DNA from: Flavobacteriales bacterium
GTDB lineage: Bacteria > Bacteroidota > Bacteroidia > Flavobacteriales > Flavobacteriaceae
Assembly: GCA_026993355.1 (NCBI GenBank)
Contig: JALWTX010000001.1
Span: 1-64,000, forward strand
Reading direction: 5' to 3'
Length of the DNA: 64,000 nt
Shown: in pieces, positions 44,943-54,278 of the stretch
Layout of the letters: each line of letters starts with the position of its first letter
How positions within the stretch are numbered: the first letter of the stretch is position 1
The notes under the pieces: model-generated
Told to the model about the DNA's origin: nothing
Databases searched by the model: none
Seen by the model: the letters and a program-made list of their open reading frames with translations, nothing else
Program-made: the position numbers and the translations under genes

Positions 44943-45641
44943 ATGAAAAAAAAGTTTTACATAATCGGCCTGTTATTTTTTCTTATTCTGACTATCGGTT
45001 TGGGCAGTATATTTGATCGACTTATAGAAGATGAACCGGTCAGAATTAAAAATGTCTATGTCTTTCCGTTAGACAAAACTTTTATTTTACCTAAAGAAGT
45101 AGCCAAACTGATCCCTATTAAAGGAAAAACTTACAAAAATATCGATATAAACGAAATAGAGAAAAAATTAGAAAAAAACAATTTTATCCAAAATGCCGAA
45201 GTGTATAAAGATTTAAACGGTCGATTAACAGCCAAAATAAAACAATATCAACCCATTGCCAGGGTGGTAAATAACAGCAACTCATACTACTTAGATAAAA
45301 AGGTCGATAAAAAACCGCTTTCAACCCATTTTACTGAAAATGTTGTCTTGGTTTTTGGCAAAATCCAAGACAAAGAAAAAAATAACCTTGTTGAACTTAT
45401 TAAAACTATTAACCACGATAAAATATTAAAAAACATTGTGACTGAAATACACATCAAAAATAATCTTATAGAAGTAAAAACCGATTTGTTAGCTGCCGAT
45501 ATGCTAATTGACCTAAATACTGACTTAAAAAAGCAATTAATTAAATTGAAAGCTATTTATGCTTATTTAACCAAAAAACATCAAACACAAAAATATCACC
45601 ATATCGATTTAAGATATGCCCGACAAGCCGTTTGTAAATAA
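44943..45641 (+). CDS. ftsQ: Cell division protein FtsQ
   Basis: The 232-residue bitopic protein has one N-terminal transmembrane helix (FYIIGLLFFLILTIGLGSIF) and a periplasmic region with a POTRA-like start (VYVFPLDKTFILPKEVAKLIPI...NFIQNAEVYKDLNGRLTAKIKQYQPIARV). This is the short Bacteroidota form of FtsQ, which bridges FtsL/FtsB and the divisome. Its start abuts the murG stop without any gap. Confidence 0.9.
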   Translation: MKKKFYIIGLLFFLILTIGLGSIFDRLIEDEPVRIKNVYVFPLDKTFILPKEVAKLIPIKGKTYKNIDINEIEKKLEKNNFIQNAEVYKDLNGRLTAKIKQYQPIARVVNNSNSYYLDKKVDKKPLSTHFTENVVLVFGKIQDKEKNNLVELIKTINHDKILKNIVTEIHIKNNLIEVKTDLLAADMLIDLNTDLKKQLIKLKAIYAYLTKKHQTQKYHHIDLRYARQAVCK

Positions 45642-45661
45642 AAAACCTAAAATTCCAAAAT

Positions 45662-47089
45662 ATGAAACGCATGAACACTGACAGCATACCAGATTACTTT
45701 AAACAGGAAGAAGCCCCCTCCCCTTTTAGAAAACAAGACGAACGTTTTGAAGTCGTTGGCTTGGATATTGGCACCACCAAAGTTGTAGCCATAATCGGCC
45801 GGAAAAATCAATATGGCAAAATTGAAATATTAGGCTATGGCAAAGCTAGCAATAAAGGCGTGAAAAATGGCGTGGTCGTTAATTTAACCGAAACCGTAAA
45901 AGCCATCAATGAAGCGGTCAGAAAAGCCGAATACAATGCCAAAATACAGATCAAAAAAGTTATAGTAGGTATTGCAGGGCAACACATTCGCAGCATACAA
46001 ACCAGCGAATATATAATGCGCGAAAAACCGGATGAAATTATAAGCCATGAAGAAGTTGACAAATTGATCAATCAAGTAAAACGTATTCATGTCGAACCGG
46101 GCGAAAAAATTATACATGCTTTACCCCAAGAGTTTAAAGTTGATGATGAAGGGAACATCCCCGATATTCCCATAGGGATGGCCGGCACCCGGTTAGAAGC
46201 CAATTTTCATGTGGTGGTCGGTAAAATTGCTGCCATCCAAAATCTGGTTCGTTGTGTAGAAATGGCTAATCTTGAGGTAGCTGACATTACCTTAGAACCT
46301 TTGGCATCGGCAGAAGCGGTTTTGGTAGATGAAGAGCGTGAAGGCGGAACCGTTTTGATAGATATTGGTGGCGGTACAACAGATATTGCTATTTTTAAAA
46401 ATAATATTATACGACACACAGCCATCATCCCGTACGGGGGAAATATTATCACCAAAGATATTGCCAATGGGATTTATGTCTTAGAACGTAATGCCGAAAG
46501 AATAAAAGTTAAATTCGGGTCGGCATGGCCGGCTGAAGCCAGCGACATGGATGTCGTTTCTATTCATGGCTTACCCGGCAGACCACCGGTCGAAATCAGT
46601 TTTAAAAGTATTGCACGTATTATTAAAGCACGTGTCGAAGAAATCATTTTAATGGTCGATGCCGAAATAAGACAGTATCAAGAAATGAATAATGATCCGG
46701 TTTTACTTGGCGGGATTGTACTGACCGGCGGCGGTTCTGAGTTAAAACATCTACCACAACTGGTTAATTTAATAACCGGACATTATACGCGGCTTGGCCT
46801 CCCCGGACAACATTTGGCAGGTGGCACCGAGCGTGACCTGATCAGTCCAAAGTATGCCACCGCAATCGGTTTGCTAATAAAAGGCTTAGCAAACAAAAAA
46901 AATTATGAATATTATGAATATGAAGATGAAAACAATGCGACACAAAAAAATATTGATAAAGAAGAGGACATGGCATCCGTTTCTACTGACCCTGACAACA
47001 AAACGGACCAATCTACCAATCAAAAGATAAAAAAACAGCGCTTTTCAATATTCAATACTATAATGAAATTTATTGACAAGTTAGAATAA
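45662..47089 (+). CDS. ftsA: Cell division protein FtsA
   Basis: FtsA is an actin-like ATPase that tethers FtsZ to the membrane. The 475-residue sequence has the phosphate-1 motif VGLDIGTTKVVAIIGR, the SHS2 insert, phosphate-2 VLIDIGGGTTDIAIF, and the adenosine motif VLTGGGSEL. The C-terminus ends with a short amphipathic membrane-binding helix (FSIFNTIMKFIDKLE) after a variable acidic linker. The N-terminus has a ~25-residue extension before the ATPase core. Confidence 0.96.
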   Translation: MKRMNTDSIPDYFKQEEAPSPFRKQDERFEVVGLDIGTTKVVAIIGRKNQYGKIEILGYGKASNKGVKNGVVVNLTETVKAINEAVRKAEYNAKIQIKKVIVGIAGQHIRSIQTSEYIMREKPDEIISHEEVDKLINQVKRIHVEPGEKIIHALPQEFKVDDEGNIPDIPIGMAGTRLEANFHVVVGKIAAIQNLVRCVEMANLEVADITLEPLASAEAVLVDEEREGGTVLIDIGGGTTDIAIFKNNIIRHTAIIPYGGNIITKDIANGIYVLERNAERIKVKFGSAWPAEASDMDVVSIHGLPGRPPVEISFKSIARIIKARVEEIILMVDAEIRQYQEMNNDPVLLGGIVLTGGGSELKHLPQLVNLITGHYTRLGLPGQHLAGGTERDLISPKYATAIGLLIKGLANKKNYEYYEYEDENNATQKNIDKEEDMASVSTDPDNKTDQSTNQKIKKQRFSIFNTIMKFIDKLE

Positions 47090-47102
47090 GAAATTAAGGC
47101 AA

Positions 47103-48713
47103 ATGGAAAATATAAACAAGTTTAATCTAAATTTAGAATTTGATTTGGCCAAAAACAAATCGAATGTGATAAAAGTCATCGGTGTTGGCGGTGGCGGCGG
47201 TAATGCCGTCAATTATATGTATCAAAAAGGTATAAAAGACGTCGATTTTGTGGTGGTAAATACTGATTCGCAAGACTTGGCCAAAAGTCCTGTACCCCTC
47301 AAAATACAGATAGGAAAATCGTTGACTGAAGGTTTAGGGGCCGGCGCTAATCCCGAAATTGGCGAAAAAGCAGCCATGGAAGACCTCAATGCCATTAAAA
47401 GTGTTTTAGCGTCCAACACTAAAATGATTTTTATTACAGCCGGCATGGGTGGCGGAACGGGTACCGGTGCTGCTCCTATTATTGCCAAATTGGCTAAAGA
47501 AATGGGTATATTAACGGTAGGGATCGTTACCAGTCCCTTCAGTTACGAAGGACGCAAACGAAATTTATATGCCCAAAAAGGAATAGAAAATTTAAGAGAA
47601 TATGTGGACTCGCTTATTATTATCAACAATAATAAACTGCGAGAAATTTATGGCAACCTGACCTATAAACAAGCCTTTGCCAAATCGGATGAAGTCTTAG
47701 CCTCAGCCGCTACCAGCATAGCCGAAGTCATCACGCGCAACTATACCGTGAATGTAGATTTCAAGGATGTCAATACCGTCCTCGAAAATAGCGGAACGGC
47801 CATTATGGGATCAGCCAAAGCCAGTGGCGAAAACAGGTCAAAAAAGGTGATTATGGACGCACTTGATTCGCCCCTTTTAAATGACAATAAAATTACCGGT
47901 GCAAAAAATGTCTTATTGTTGATTTTGTCAGGCACCGGTGAAAATGAAATTACAATTGACGAAATAAGTGAAATAAATGAATATATTCAAGAAGAAGCCG
48001 GAAACAGTGCAGATGTTATAATGGGTGTTGGTGAAGATGATAGCTTAGGTGAAGCGATATCAGTAACTATAATTGCAACCGGTTTTAATAAGAATCAACA
48101 AGATATGATTGCCAATGCCGAACCTGATAAAATTGTCCACGTATTAAAAGATGAAAAAAGCAGCGAAATTCCATCTCTTAATAATAAACCAAAAGAGGTA
48201 ACGACTAAAGAGCCACAAAAATATACCGGCACTGAAAATCACCCCGAAATCATTATCGAAAAAGACGATTTTGGCAATGATCAATTTGCCATAGATTTTA
48301 AGGTCAATAGTGAAAGTGAAACAGATGAAGAAATTCGATTAATTAGAAAAAAACCGACTGAACCAAGAAATAAACCAAAAGTTATAGAAGAAAAGCGGGT
48401 AGAACAGCCACTTTTGTTTAACCTGGAACCGGTTCAAACGTCTTCAGATTACGAGGATATTGACGACTTAACAGAACTGCCGATAGAACTTGCCTTGAAA
48501 TTGCGTCAGAAAAGGAAAAATTATATGAAAAATTATGAAACAAAATTGGATGTGAATCTGGACAATAAAGATATGCCGGCCTTTAAGAAAAAAGGCATAA
48601 ATGTAGATTTATCGCCAAAATCCTCAAGCGAAATTCATAAAATAGAAATGGATAATGATGGAAATTTTAAACTTCGCGACACCAATTCTTTTTTAGATGA
48701 TAATGTAGACTAA
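47103..48713 (+). CDS. ftsZ: Cell division GTPase FtsZ
   Basis: FtsZ forms the division ring. The 536-residue protein has the N-terminal GTP-binding motifs (IGVGGGGGNAVNYM, the tubulin signature GGGTGTGAAP, NNKLREIYGNLTYKQAF) and a C-terminal domain up to ~residue 340. A long charged linker follows (~345-515), and then a short conserved tail, RDTNSFLDDNVD, which resembles the NSFL.DNVD ending I recall from other Flavobacteriia. It follows ftsA by 13 nt. Confidence 0.97.
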   Translation: MENINKFNLNLEFDLAKNKSNVIKVIGVGGGGGNAVNYMYQKGIKDVDFVVVNTDSQDLAKSPVPLKIQIGKSLTEGLGAGANPEIGEKAAMEDLNAIKSVLASNTKMIFITAGMGGGTGTGAAPIIAKLAKEMGILTVGIVTSPFSYEGRKRNLYAQKGIENLREYVDSLIIINNNKLREIYGNLTYKQAFAKSDEVLASAATSIAEVITRNYTVNVDFKDVNTVLENSGTAIMGSAKASGENRSKKVIMDALDSPLLNDNKITGAKNVLLLILSGTGENEITIDEISEINEYIQEEAGNSADVIMGVGEDDSLGEAISVTIIATGFNKNQQDMIANAEPDKIVHVLKDEKSSEIPSLNNKPKEVTTKEPQKYTGTENHPEIIIEKDDFGNDQFAIDFKVNSESETDEEIRLIRKKPTEPRNKPKVIEEKRVEQPLLFNLEPVQTSSDYEDIDDLTELPIELALKLRQKRKNYMKNYETKLDVNLDNKDMPAFKKKGINVDLSPKSSSEIHKIEMDNDGNFKLRDTNSFLDDNVD

Positions 48714-48730
48714 ACCTTAAAAAAATTAAA

Positions 48731-49177
48731 ATGAGCTTAGAAAACGAAGTTATGGCTAAACTTAAAGAAGCCATGAAAGCCAAAGATCAGACAGCCTTAG
48801 CGGCATTACGTGCCATAAAATCGGCTTTGTTGATAGAAAAAACAAAATCTGCCGCCCAAAATTTGACCCCTGCTGATGAGATGCGAATATTGCAAAAACT
48901 AGTCAAACAACGCAAAGAAAGTGCTGAAATATATAAAAGCCAAAACCGTGATGATTTGGCTGAAACAGAAATTGCACAAGCCAAAGTAATCGAACAATTT
49001 TTGCCTGCACAATTATCCATGGAGGAAATTGGACAAATTGTAAATGAAATAATAGCACAAACCGGCGCGCAAACCATGAAAGATATGGGTAAAGTAATGG
49101 CCATTGCCACTAAAAAATTAGCCGGCAGAGCCGATAGTAAGACGATTTCACAATTGGTTAAAGAAAAATTATCATAA
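48731..49177 (+). CDS. GatB/YqeY domain-containing protein
   Basis: The 148-residue, mostly helical protein matches the YqeY family (MSLENEVMAKLKEAMKAKDQTALAALRAIKSALL, AEIYKSQNRDDLAETE, EQFLPAQLS, MGKVMAIATKKLAGRADSKTISQLVKEKL). The domain is shared with the tRNA-binding tail of amidotransferase subunit GatB, but the role of the standalone protein is uncertain. It follows ftsZ, as is common in Flavobacteriia, and is the last protein gene of the dcw transcript. Confidence 0.92.
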   Translation: MSLENEVMAKLKEAMKAKDQTALAALRAIKSALLIEKTKSAAQNLTPADEMRILQKLVKQRKESAEIYKSQNRDDLAETEIAQAKVIEQFLPAQLSMEEIGQIVNEIIAQTGAQTMKDMGKVMAIATKKLAGRADSKTISQLVKEKLS

Positions 49178-49182
49178 AAAAC

Positions 49183-49212
49183 TTGTTTCTCTGCACAAGA
49201 AACAATATTTTT
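49183..49212 (+). terminator. Terminator of the dcw operon
   Basis: TTGTTTCT / AGAAACAA with a 7-nt loop, followed by TATTTTT. The T-rich tail doubles as the -7 box of the tRNA-Arg promoter, so terminator and promoter are superimposed. Confidence 0.7.
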
Positions 49213-49213
49213 G
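49183..49213 (+). promoter_or_regulatory. Promoter of tRNA-Arg
   Basis: TTG (49183-49185), a 20-bp spacer and TATTTTTG (49206-49213). The predicted start is about 6 nt before the tRNA 5' end. Confidence 0.6.
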
Positions 49214-49225
49214 CAGCATTAAAAA

Positions 49226-49299
49226 GCCCGCGTGGCGCAACTGAATAGCGCATCGGATTTCGGCTCCGAGGGTTGGGGGTTTGAATCCCTCCGCGGGTA
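49226..49299 (+). tRNA. tRNA-Arg (anticodon TCG)
   Basis: A cloverleaf is clear: acceptor GCCCGCG pairing with CGCGGGT (one G:U), D-arm GGCGCAACTGAATAGCGC, anticodon arm TCGGA-TTTCGGC-TCCGA with TCG, and T-arm GGGGGTTTGAATCCCTC (short of perfect pairing at one position). Discriminator A. CCA is not encoded. Confidence 0.93.
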
Positions 49300-49312
49300 C
49301 TTTTAATTTTTA

Positions 49313-49351
49313 AGCAGCGATAGATCATAAAGTACCTATCGCTGCTTTTTT
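49313..49351 (+). terminator. Terminator after tRNA-Arg
   Basis: AGCAGCGATAG / CTATCGCTGCT with a 12-nt loop, followed by TTTTTT. A strong perfect 11-bp stem. Confidence 0.9.
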
Positions 49352-49580
49352 ATTAAAATTTCTTTATTGAATAAATTCATAATTAAAAATTATTTTGTTC
49401 CTAAATTATGAATACATAAGGTAAAACTACTTTTTCAACCAATTATTCAACAAAATACCCTTATTAATTATTTTATTTCAATTTATTGTCAAATTGAAAT
49501 GAATATTGACACATTTCATCAAATTATTTACATAAAATTAATATCTTTAAGAAATAAAATTTTTAACCAAAACTTTAATT

Positions 49581-52500
49581 ATGAATAAATTTAAGCTCTT
49601 ATTCTTGGTGTTAAGCTTAACCTTTGCGCAATTTATTACAGCACAAGAGGTAAGTGTATCCGGGAAAGTAACCGATACCAAAGGTGAACCTATTCCCGGT
49701 GCGAATGTAACTGTTCAAGGACAAAACAAAGGAACAGCAACAGACTTTGACGGTCAGTACCAAATCAAAGTCCATCCCGGTGATGTATTGGTATTTTCCT
49801 CAATTGGATACCAGATAGTCAAAAAACCTGTAAAAAAAGGTGGCACACTAAATGTAAAATTGAAAGAAAGTTCGGATTTGCTCAATAAAGTTGTGGTAAC
49901 CGCCATGGGTATAAAAAAAGAAGAGAAAGCCATTGGTTACGCCACTCAACAAGTTAAAATAAATGATTTGAAGCAAACCAATCAAAATGTCTTAGCCAAC
50001 TTACAAGGACAAATATCAGGAGTACAAATAAATCAATCATCAGGAGCCGTTGGTGGCGGTGTTGACATATTAATTCGTGGTGTAAAATCTTTAGATCCTT
50101 CGGTTAGTAATCAGCCACTTATTATAGTTGACGGGGTCCGTATCAGTAATGATATTGTAGCCGGAAACGTATTACCATCGGCAGGTAGTAATGCCCCCAG
50201 TAGTGCTGAGCAGTTTTCATTTGCCAACCGTGCTATTGATATAAATCCGGATGATATCGAAAGTATTAATGTACTTAAAGGTGCAGCGGCGGCGGCCCTG
50301 TATGGTATTGATGCGGCTAATGGTGCTATTGTTATCACCACCAAAAAAGGAATTAAAGGCAAACCGCAGTTTACATTTACCGCAAAAACCTCTGCCAGCC
50401 AAGTTAACAAATATTTAGAATTGCAAAGCAAATGGCGTGAAGGACGCGGAAAGACTTCTCGTGTTACTTTAGATCCGAATAATCCAAATATTAATCCGGT
50501 CCAATCCCGCGGATATGGTGCTCAAAAAGGATTCTGGCTTATCAATGGCGCAACTTATAGTTTTCATACATGGGGACCAGAATATGGTGATGATCCAACG
50601 ATTAAATTTCATGATATCTATCGCGACTTTTTCCAAACCGGTATAAATAATAATATCAATTTCAGCGTCCGGGGCGGCGCAGACAAATATACTTATTATC
50701 TTTCTTTAGGTGATAACATCAGTAGCGGAATTGTGCCAAATACTGACTTTAGCAAAATTAACGCACGTTTTAAAGGCAGTTACCAATTGACGCCTAAATT
50801 TAAATTAGGCCTCTCTACATCTTATACCAATTCAAAAGGGAAATTGCCAAATAATGGTGACAAATCGATTATGAGTTCTATGTCTTATTGGTCTCCCTCT
50901 ATTGATGTAAACGATTATTTATTGCCGGATGGCAGTCAAAAAAATTACACACCTAATTGGATAGACAACCCCCGGTATTTTGCCGAAAAAAGTAACCTTC
51001 AAACCAAAGTTAACCGCTTTATTAACAGTGCTAATGCCAATTGGAAAATAAACGACCGGCTTAATTTAAACTATCGCTTGTCTAATGACCAATATGTTGA
51101 TGCACGAAACCGTTTTGTACCGGCTGATTTGGATGTCGGGACACAAGTAAAAGGCTTTATTGTCAACCAAAATATACGCTTTAATTTGCTAAATTCATTA
51201 TTAATGGTTAATTATAAATATAACCTTAACAATGATATGAACCTTACATTTATTGCAGGTAATGAAATAACCAAACAAAATCACGTTTTTGACACACAAA
51301 GAGCTGAAACCCTCATTTTACCTTATTTAAATAATATTTCAAATGGAGAAAATTTTTATACTTTCAGCAAAGAAATAGGTAAAAACCGGGTTGGTGTATT
51401 TGGCGAAGTAGATATGAATTATAAAGATAAATTGTTTGTGACCGTAACCGGACGTAATGACTGGAGTTCCACCCTTCCTGCCCAAAACAGATCTTTCTTT
51501 TATCCATCAGTAAATGTGTCTTACATAGCAACTGATTTATTTGATAAAAGCAATGATATTTTATCTTTAGCCAAATTCCGCTTCTCATGGGCTAATGTTG
51601 GTAAAGATGCACCGGCAGGTGTACTGGGCACCCATTGGGGCATCAGCAATTATCCGACCAACAATGGATCCGCAGGGGGTATTTACCCTTATACGGTTGA
51701 AGGCGATGTTAATTTAAAACCCGAAAATCAACGTACAACTGAAGTCGGATTTGACTTGCGCTTTTTTAACAACCGTTTTCGTATAGATTATACTTATTAC
51801 GACAACTTAAATACCGATTTGATTGCAAAAATTCCGGTTTCACTGACCTCGGGCAAAACAGCTATTTGGAAAAATGCCGGTAGTTTGCAAAACAAAGGAC
51901 ATGAAGTTATTTTAAGTGGCCGGTGGATAGATCAGAATGATTTTTCATGGAGTTCCACCTTAAATTGGTCCACCAACCAAGGAAAAGTAACAAATTTGCC
52001 TGATGGAATTGAATCTATTATTTATGCCAGTAGTGGTTATGCCGGTATCGTATCTATGGTAAAAGAAGGTGACGAACCCGGCACATTATATGGTTACAAA
52101 TGGAAATATAATGATCAAGGACAAAGAATTATTGACAGTAACGGCCTGCCTATTATAGACACCAGTAAAAAAGTCGTAGTCGGTCATGCGTTCCCCGATT
52201 GGGTTGGGTCATTATCTAACAGTTTTACATACAAAAATTTCAATTTTAATTTTATGATTGAATATAAAAAAGGTGGTGATGCCTACGATGCCGGACAACG
52301 AAATTCTATTCGTAACGGAACCATAAAACTAACCGAATTACGTTATGAAAATGTCGTTTTGGAGGGCGTACAAGATGATGGCAATGGTGGTTGGAAACCC
52401 AATGAAACCCCAGTTTATATTGATGAAAACTATTACCGTAGTTCGAGCCATTATAACCGTGCTGCCGAAATATTGGTACAAGATGCTTCTTGGGTTAAGT

Positions 52501-52730
52501 TAAGAAATATCTCATTAACTTATACATTGCCTAAAAACCTACTTAAAAATTCTTTTATTAAGAAAGTACAATTTAATGCAACCGGCAGCAATTTCTTACT
52601 ATGGACACCCTTTAGAGGTTTTGACCCGGAAGGCAGTCAATATTCAGCAGGTTCTAATACTTATGGATTTACCGGTTTGAATATTCCACTGACACAAACC
52701 TATAGCTTAGGTGTTAAATTCCAATTTTAA
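49581..52730 (+). CDS. SusC/RagA-family TonB-linked outer membrane protein
   Basis: The 1049-residue protein has a signal peptide (FLVLSLTFAQFITAQ), a carboxypeptidase-like regulatory domain (VSGKVTDTKGEPIPGANVTVQG), the SusC-type segment LNKVVVTAMGIKKEEKAIGYA, a plug domain (ESINVLKGAAAAALYGIDAANGAIVITTKKG) and a long beta barrel ending in Phe. With its SusD partner it forms a pedal-bin importer for glycans or peptides. No glycoside hydrolase, sulfatase or regulator is encoded beside it, so the substrate cannot be guessed. Confidence 0.95.
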   Translation: MNKFKLLFLVLSLTFAQFITAQEVSVSGKVTDTKGEPIPGANVTVQGQNKGTATDFDGQYQIKVHPGDVLVFSSIGYQIVKKPVKKGGTLNVKLKESSDLLNKVVVTAMGIKKEEKAIGYATQQVKINDLKQTNQNVLANLQGQISGVQINQSSGAVGGGVDILIRGVKSLDPSVSNQPLIIVDGVRISNDIVAGNVLPSAGSNAPSSAEQFSFANRAIDINPDDIESINVLKGAAAAALYGIDAANGAIVITTKKGIKGKPQFTFTAKTSASQVNKYLELQSKWREGRGKTSRVTLDPNNPNINPVQSRGYGAQKGFWLINGATYSFHTWGPEYGDDPTIKFHDIYRDFFQTGINNNINFSVRGGADKYTYYLSLGDNISSGIVPNTDFSKINARFKGSYQLTPKFKLGLSTSYTNSKGKLPNNGDKSIMSSMSYWSPSIDVNDYLLPDGSQKNYTPNWIDNPRYFAEKSNLQTKVNRFINSANANWKINDRLNLNYRLSNDQYVDARNRFVPADLDVGTQVKGFIVNQNIRFNLLNSLLMVNYKYNLNNDMNLTFIAGNEITKQNHVFDTQRAETLILPYLNNISNGENFYTFSKEIGKNRVGVFGEVDMNYKDKLFVTVTGRNDWSSTLPAQNRSFFYPSVNVSYIATDLFDKSNDILSLAKFRFSWANVGKDAPAGVLGTHWGISNYPTNNGSAGGIYPYTVEGDVNLKPENQRTTEVGFDLRFFNNRFRIDYTYYDNLNTDLIAKIPVSLTSGKTAIWKNAGSLQNKGHEVILSGRWIDQNDFSWSSTLNWSTNQGKVTNLPDGIESIIYASSGYAGIVSMVKEGDEPGTLYGYKWKYNDQGQRIIDSNGLPIIDTSKKVVVGHAFPDWVGSLSNSFTYKNFNFNFMIEYKKGGDAYDAGQRNSIRNGTIKLTELRYENVVLEGVQDDGNGGWKPNETPVYIDENYYRSSSHYNRAAEILVQDASWVKLRNISLTYTLPKNLLKNSFIKKVQFNATGSNFLLWTPFRGFDPEGSQYSAGSNTYGFTGLNIPLTQTYSLGVKFQF

Positions 52731-52740
52731 ATTTAAAAAA

Positions 52741-54225
52741 ATGAAAAAAATGAAACATATAAAAATTTTACTTCTTGCTTTGTTGTTGGTATTTACAGCA
52801 TCGGGGTGTAAAGACTTCTTCGATGTTAATGAGCCCTCAAACGTGGTTCCACCTAATGAACATAAACTAAACTTGCTTTTACCATCGGCCGAATATTATA
52901 CCATTAATATGCAGTTTGCAGAAGCCTTTTCAATAGGTCAGGTACAGCAACATATTGCTTCTTATTTTGACCACGGTATAGATCAACATTATGAGTCATC
53001 GGTATCAGGGGTTTGGCGCAATTTTTACACCAAAGCTTTATATACCCTCAGACGCATGGATGAATTGGCACAACAAAAAAATGCCGTTCACTATCAAGGT
53101 ATTATCAATGTTTTAAAAGCACTGAATTTAGGTATGACCACTGATTTATATGGTGATATCCCTTATTTTGAAGCTTCAATGGGATCTAACAATTTACAAC
53201 CGGCTGTAGATAGTCAACAAACCTTGTACAATGAAATTCAAAGTTTATTAGACAATGCTATTGCTCAGTTAAATGCCACTGACAATTCAGGTTTAGCAAA
53301 TATTAAAGGAGACGGCGTTTACAATGGTGATTTGGGTAAATGGACCCGATTGGCTTACACCCTAAAAGCACGCTATGCTATGCATTTAATTAAAAGAAAC
53401 GGCGCCGTTGCAGCTGCAAATGAGGCACTGAATTATTTACAAAATGGCTTTACATCTAATGCTGACGATTTTCAACTAAAATTTAATGAAAAACAAAAAA
53501 ATCCTTGGCACACTTCGGTTGTTTTAGCCTCAAATACAGGAAATATTTCGGTCCTGTTTTCAGAGCAGTTGGTGAATTATATGAATAGTAGTATTTATCC
53601 GACAGCCAATTATGATCCACGTATTTATGATTACATCGACAATGGTGGCGCACCTACATTTGATGGTGCTTTAAATGGAAATGAAGGCAAAACAGCAGCT
53701 AACACACCGGCTAATACAGAATTTAATGCCAATAGCTATTATTTTAAACAAGACTCGCCGATTGTCATGGTTAGTTATGCCGAGGCACTTTTCTTAAAAG
53801 CCGAAGCCGAATTTTTAGCCAATGGTGGCACAACGACTTCAACAGGTAGTACACAAGCCGCTTATGATGCTTACAAAGCCGGAATAGAAGCTAATATGAA
53901 TAAAATAGGCATTGATTCGGCTTTACGTGATGCTTACCTGTCTGACCCTGCAATAGATATGGGTGTGGCAAACTTGAAATTGAAAGACATCATGGTCCAA
54001 AAATATATCGCCTTACTTTTAAATCCGGAAGTCTTTACCGATATGCGACGCTACGATTTTTCAACCGATGTTTATCCCGGATTGAACTTACCGGCTAACC
54101 AAAATCCGGATATTGCCGGAGATTGGTTCAAGCGTGCCATTTATCCTGTTTCAGAATTGAATCGTAATCCGAATCTCAATGCAACTTTCCAACCGATTAA
54201 TGTGCCGGTTTGGTGGGAACAATAA
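52741..54225 (+). CDS. SusD/RagB-family nutrient-binding lipoprotein
   Basis: The 494-residue lipoprotein (lipobox VFTASGCKDF) has the alpha-helical SusD fold, with the N-terminal half FDVNEPSNVVPPNEHKLNLLLPSAEYY and the TPR-like helical core; it looks like the SusD-like_2 branch. It acts as the lid for the SusC channel. The ORF track starts at 52711 inside the end of the SusC gene. I use the ATG at 52741 (MKKMKHIKILLLALL), which gives a proper lipoprotein signal. Confidence 0.94.
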   Translation: MKKMKHIKILLLALLLVFTASGCKDFFDVNEPSNVVPPNEHKLNLLLPSAEYYTINMQFAEAFSIGQVQQHIASYFDHGIDQHYESSVSGVWRNFYTKALYTLRRMDELAQQKNAVHYQGIINVLKALNLGMTTDLYGDIPYFEASMGSNNLQPAVDSQQTLYNEIQSLLDNAIAQLNATDNSGLANIKGDGVYNGDLGKWTRLAYTLKARYAMHLIKRNGAVAAANEALNYLQNGFTSNADDFQLKFNEKQKNPWHTSVVLASNTGNISVLFSEQLVNYMNSSIYPTANYDPRIYDYIDNGGAPTFDGALNGNEGKTAANTPANTEFNANSYYFKQDSPIVMVSYAEALFLKAEAEFLANGGTTTSTGSTQAAYDAYKAGIEANMNKIGIDSALRDAYLSDPAIDMGVANLKLKDIMVQKYIALLLNPEVFTDMRRYDFSTDVYPGLNLPANQNPDIAGDWFKRAIYPVSELNRNPNLNATFQPINVPVWWEQ

Positions 54226-54248
54226 TAAATAGCACTTATCAAATATGG

Positions 54249-54278
54249 AAAAGCTGCCTTAACCGGCAGCTTTTTTAT
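54249..54278. terminator. Bidirectional terminator between susD-like and PAP2 genes
   Basis: AAAAGCTGCC / GGCAGCTTTT with a 6-nt loop, flanked by A and T runs. It overlaps the last codons of the convergent PAP2 gene. Confidence 0.85.
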
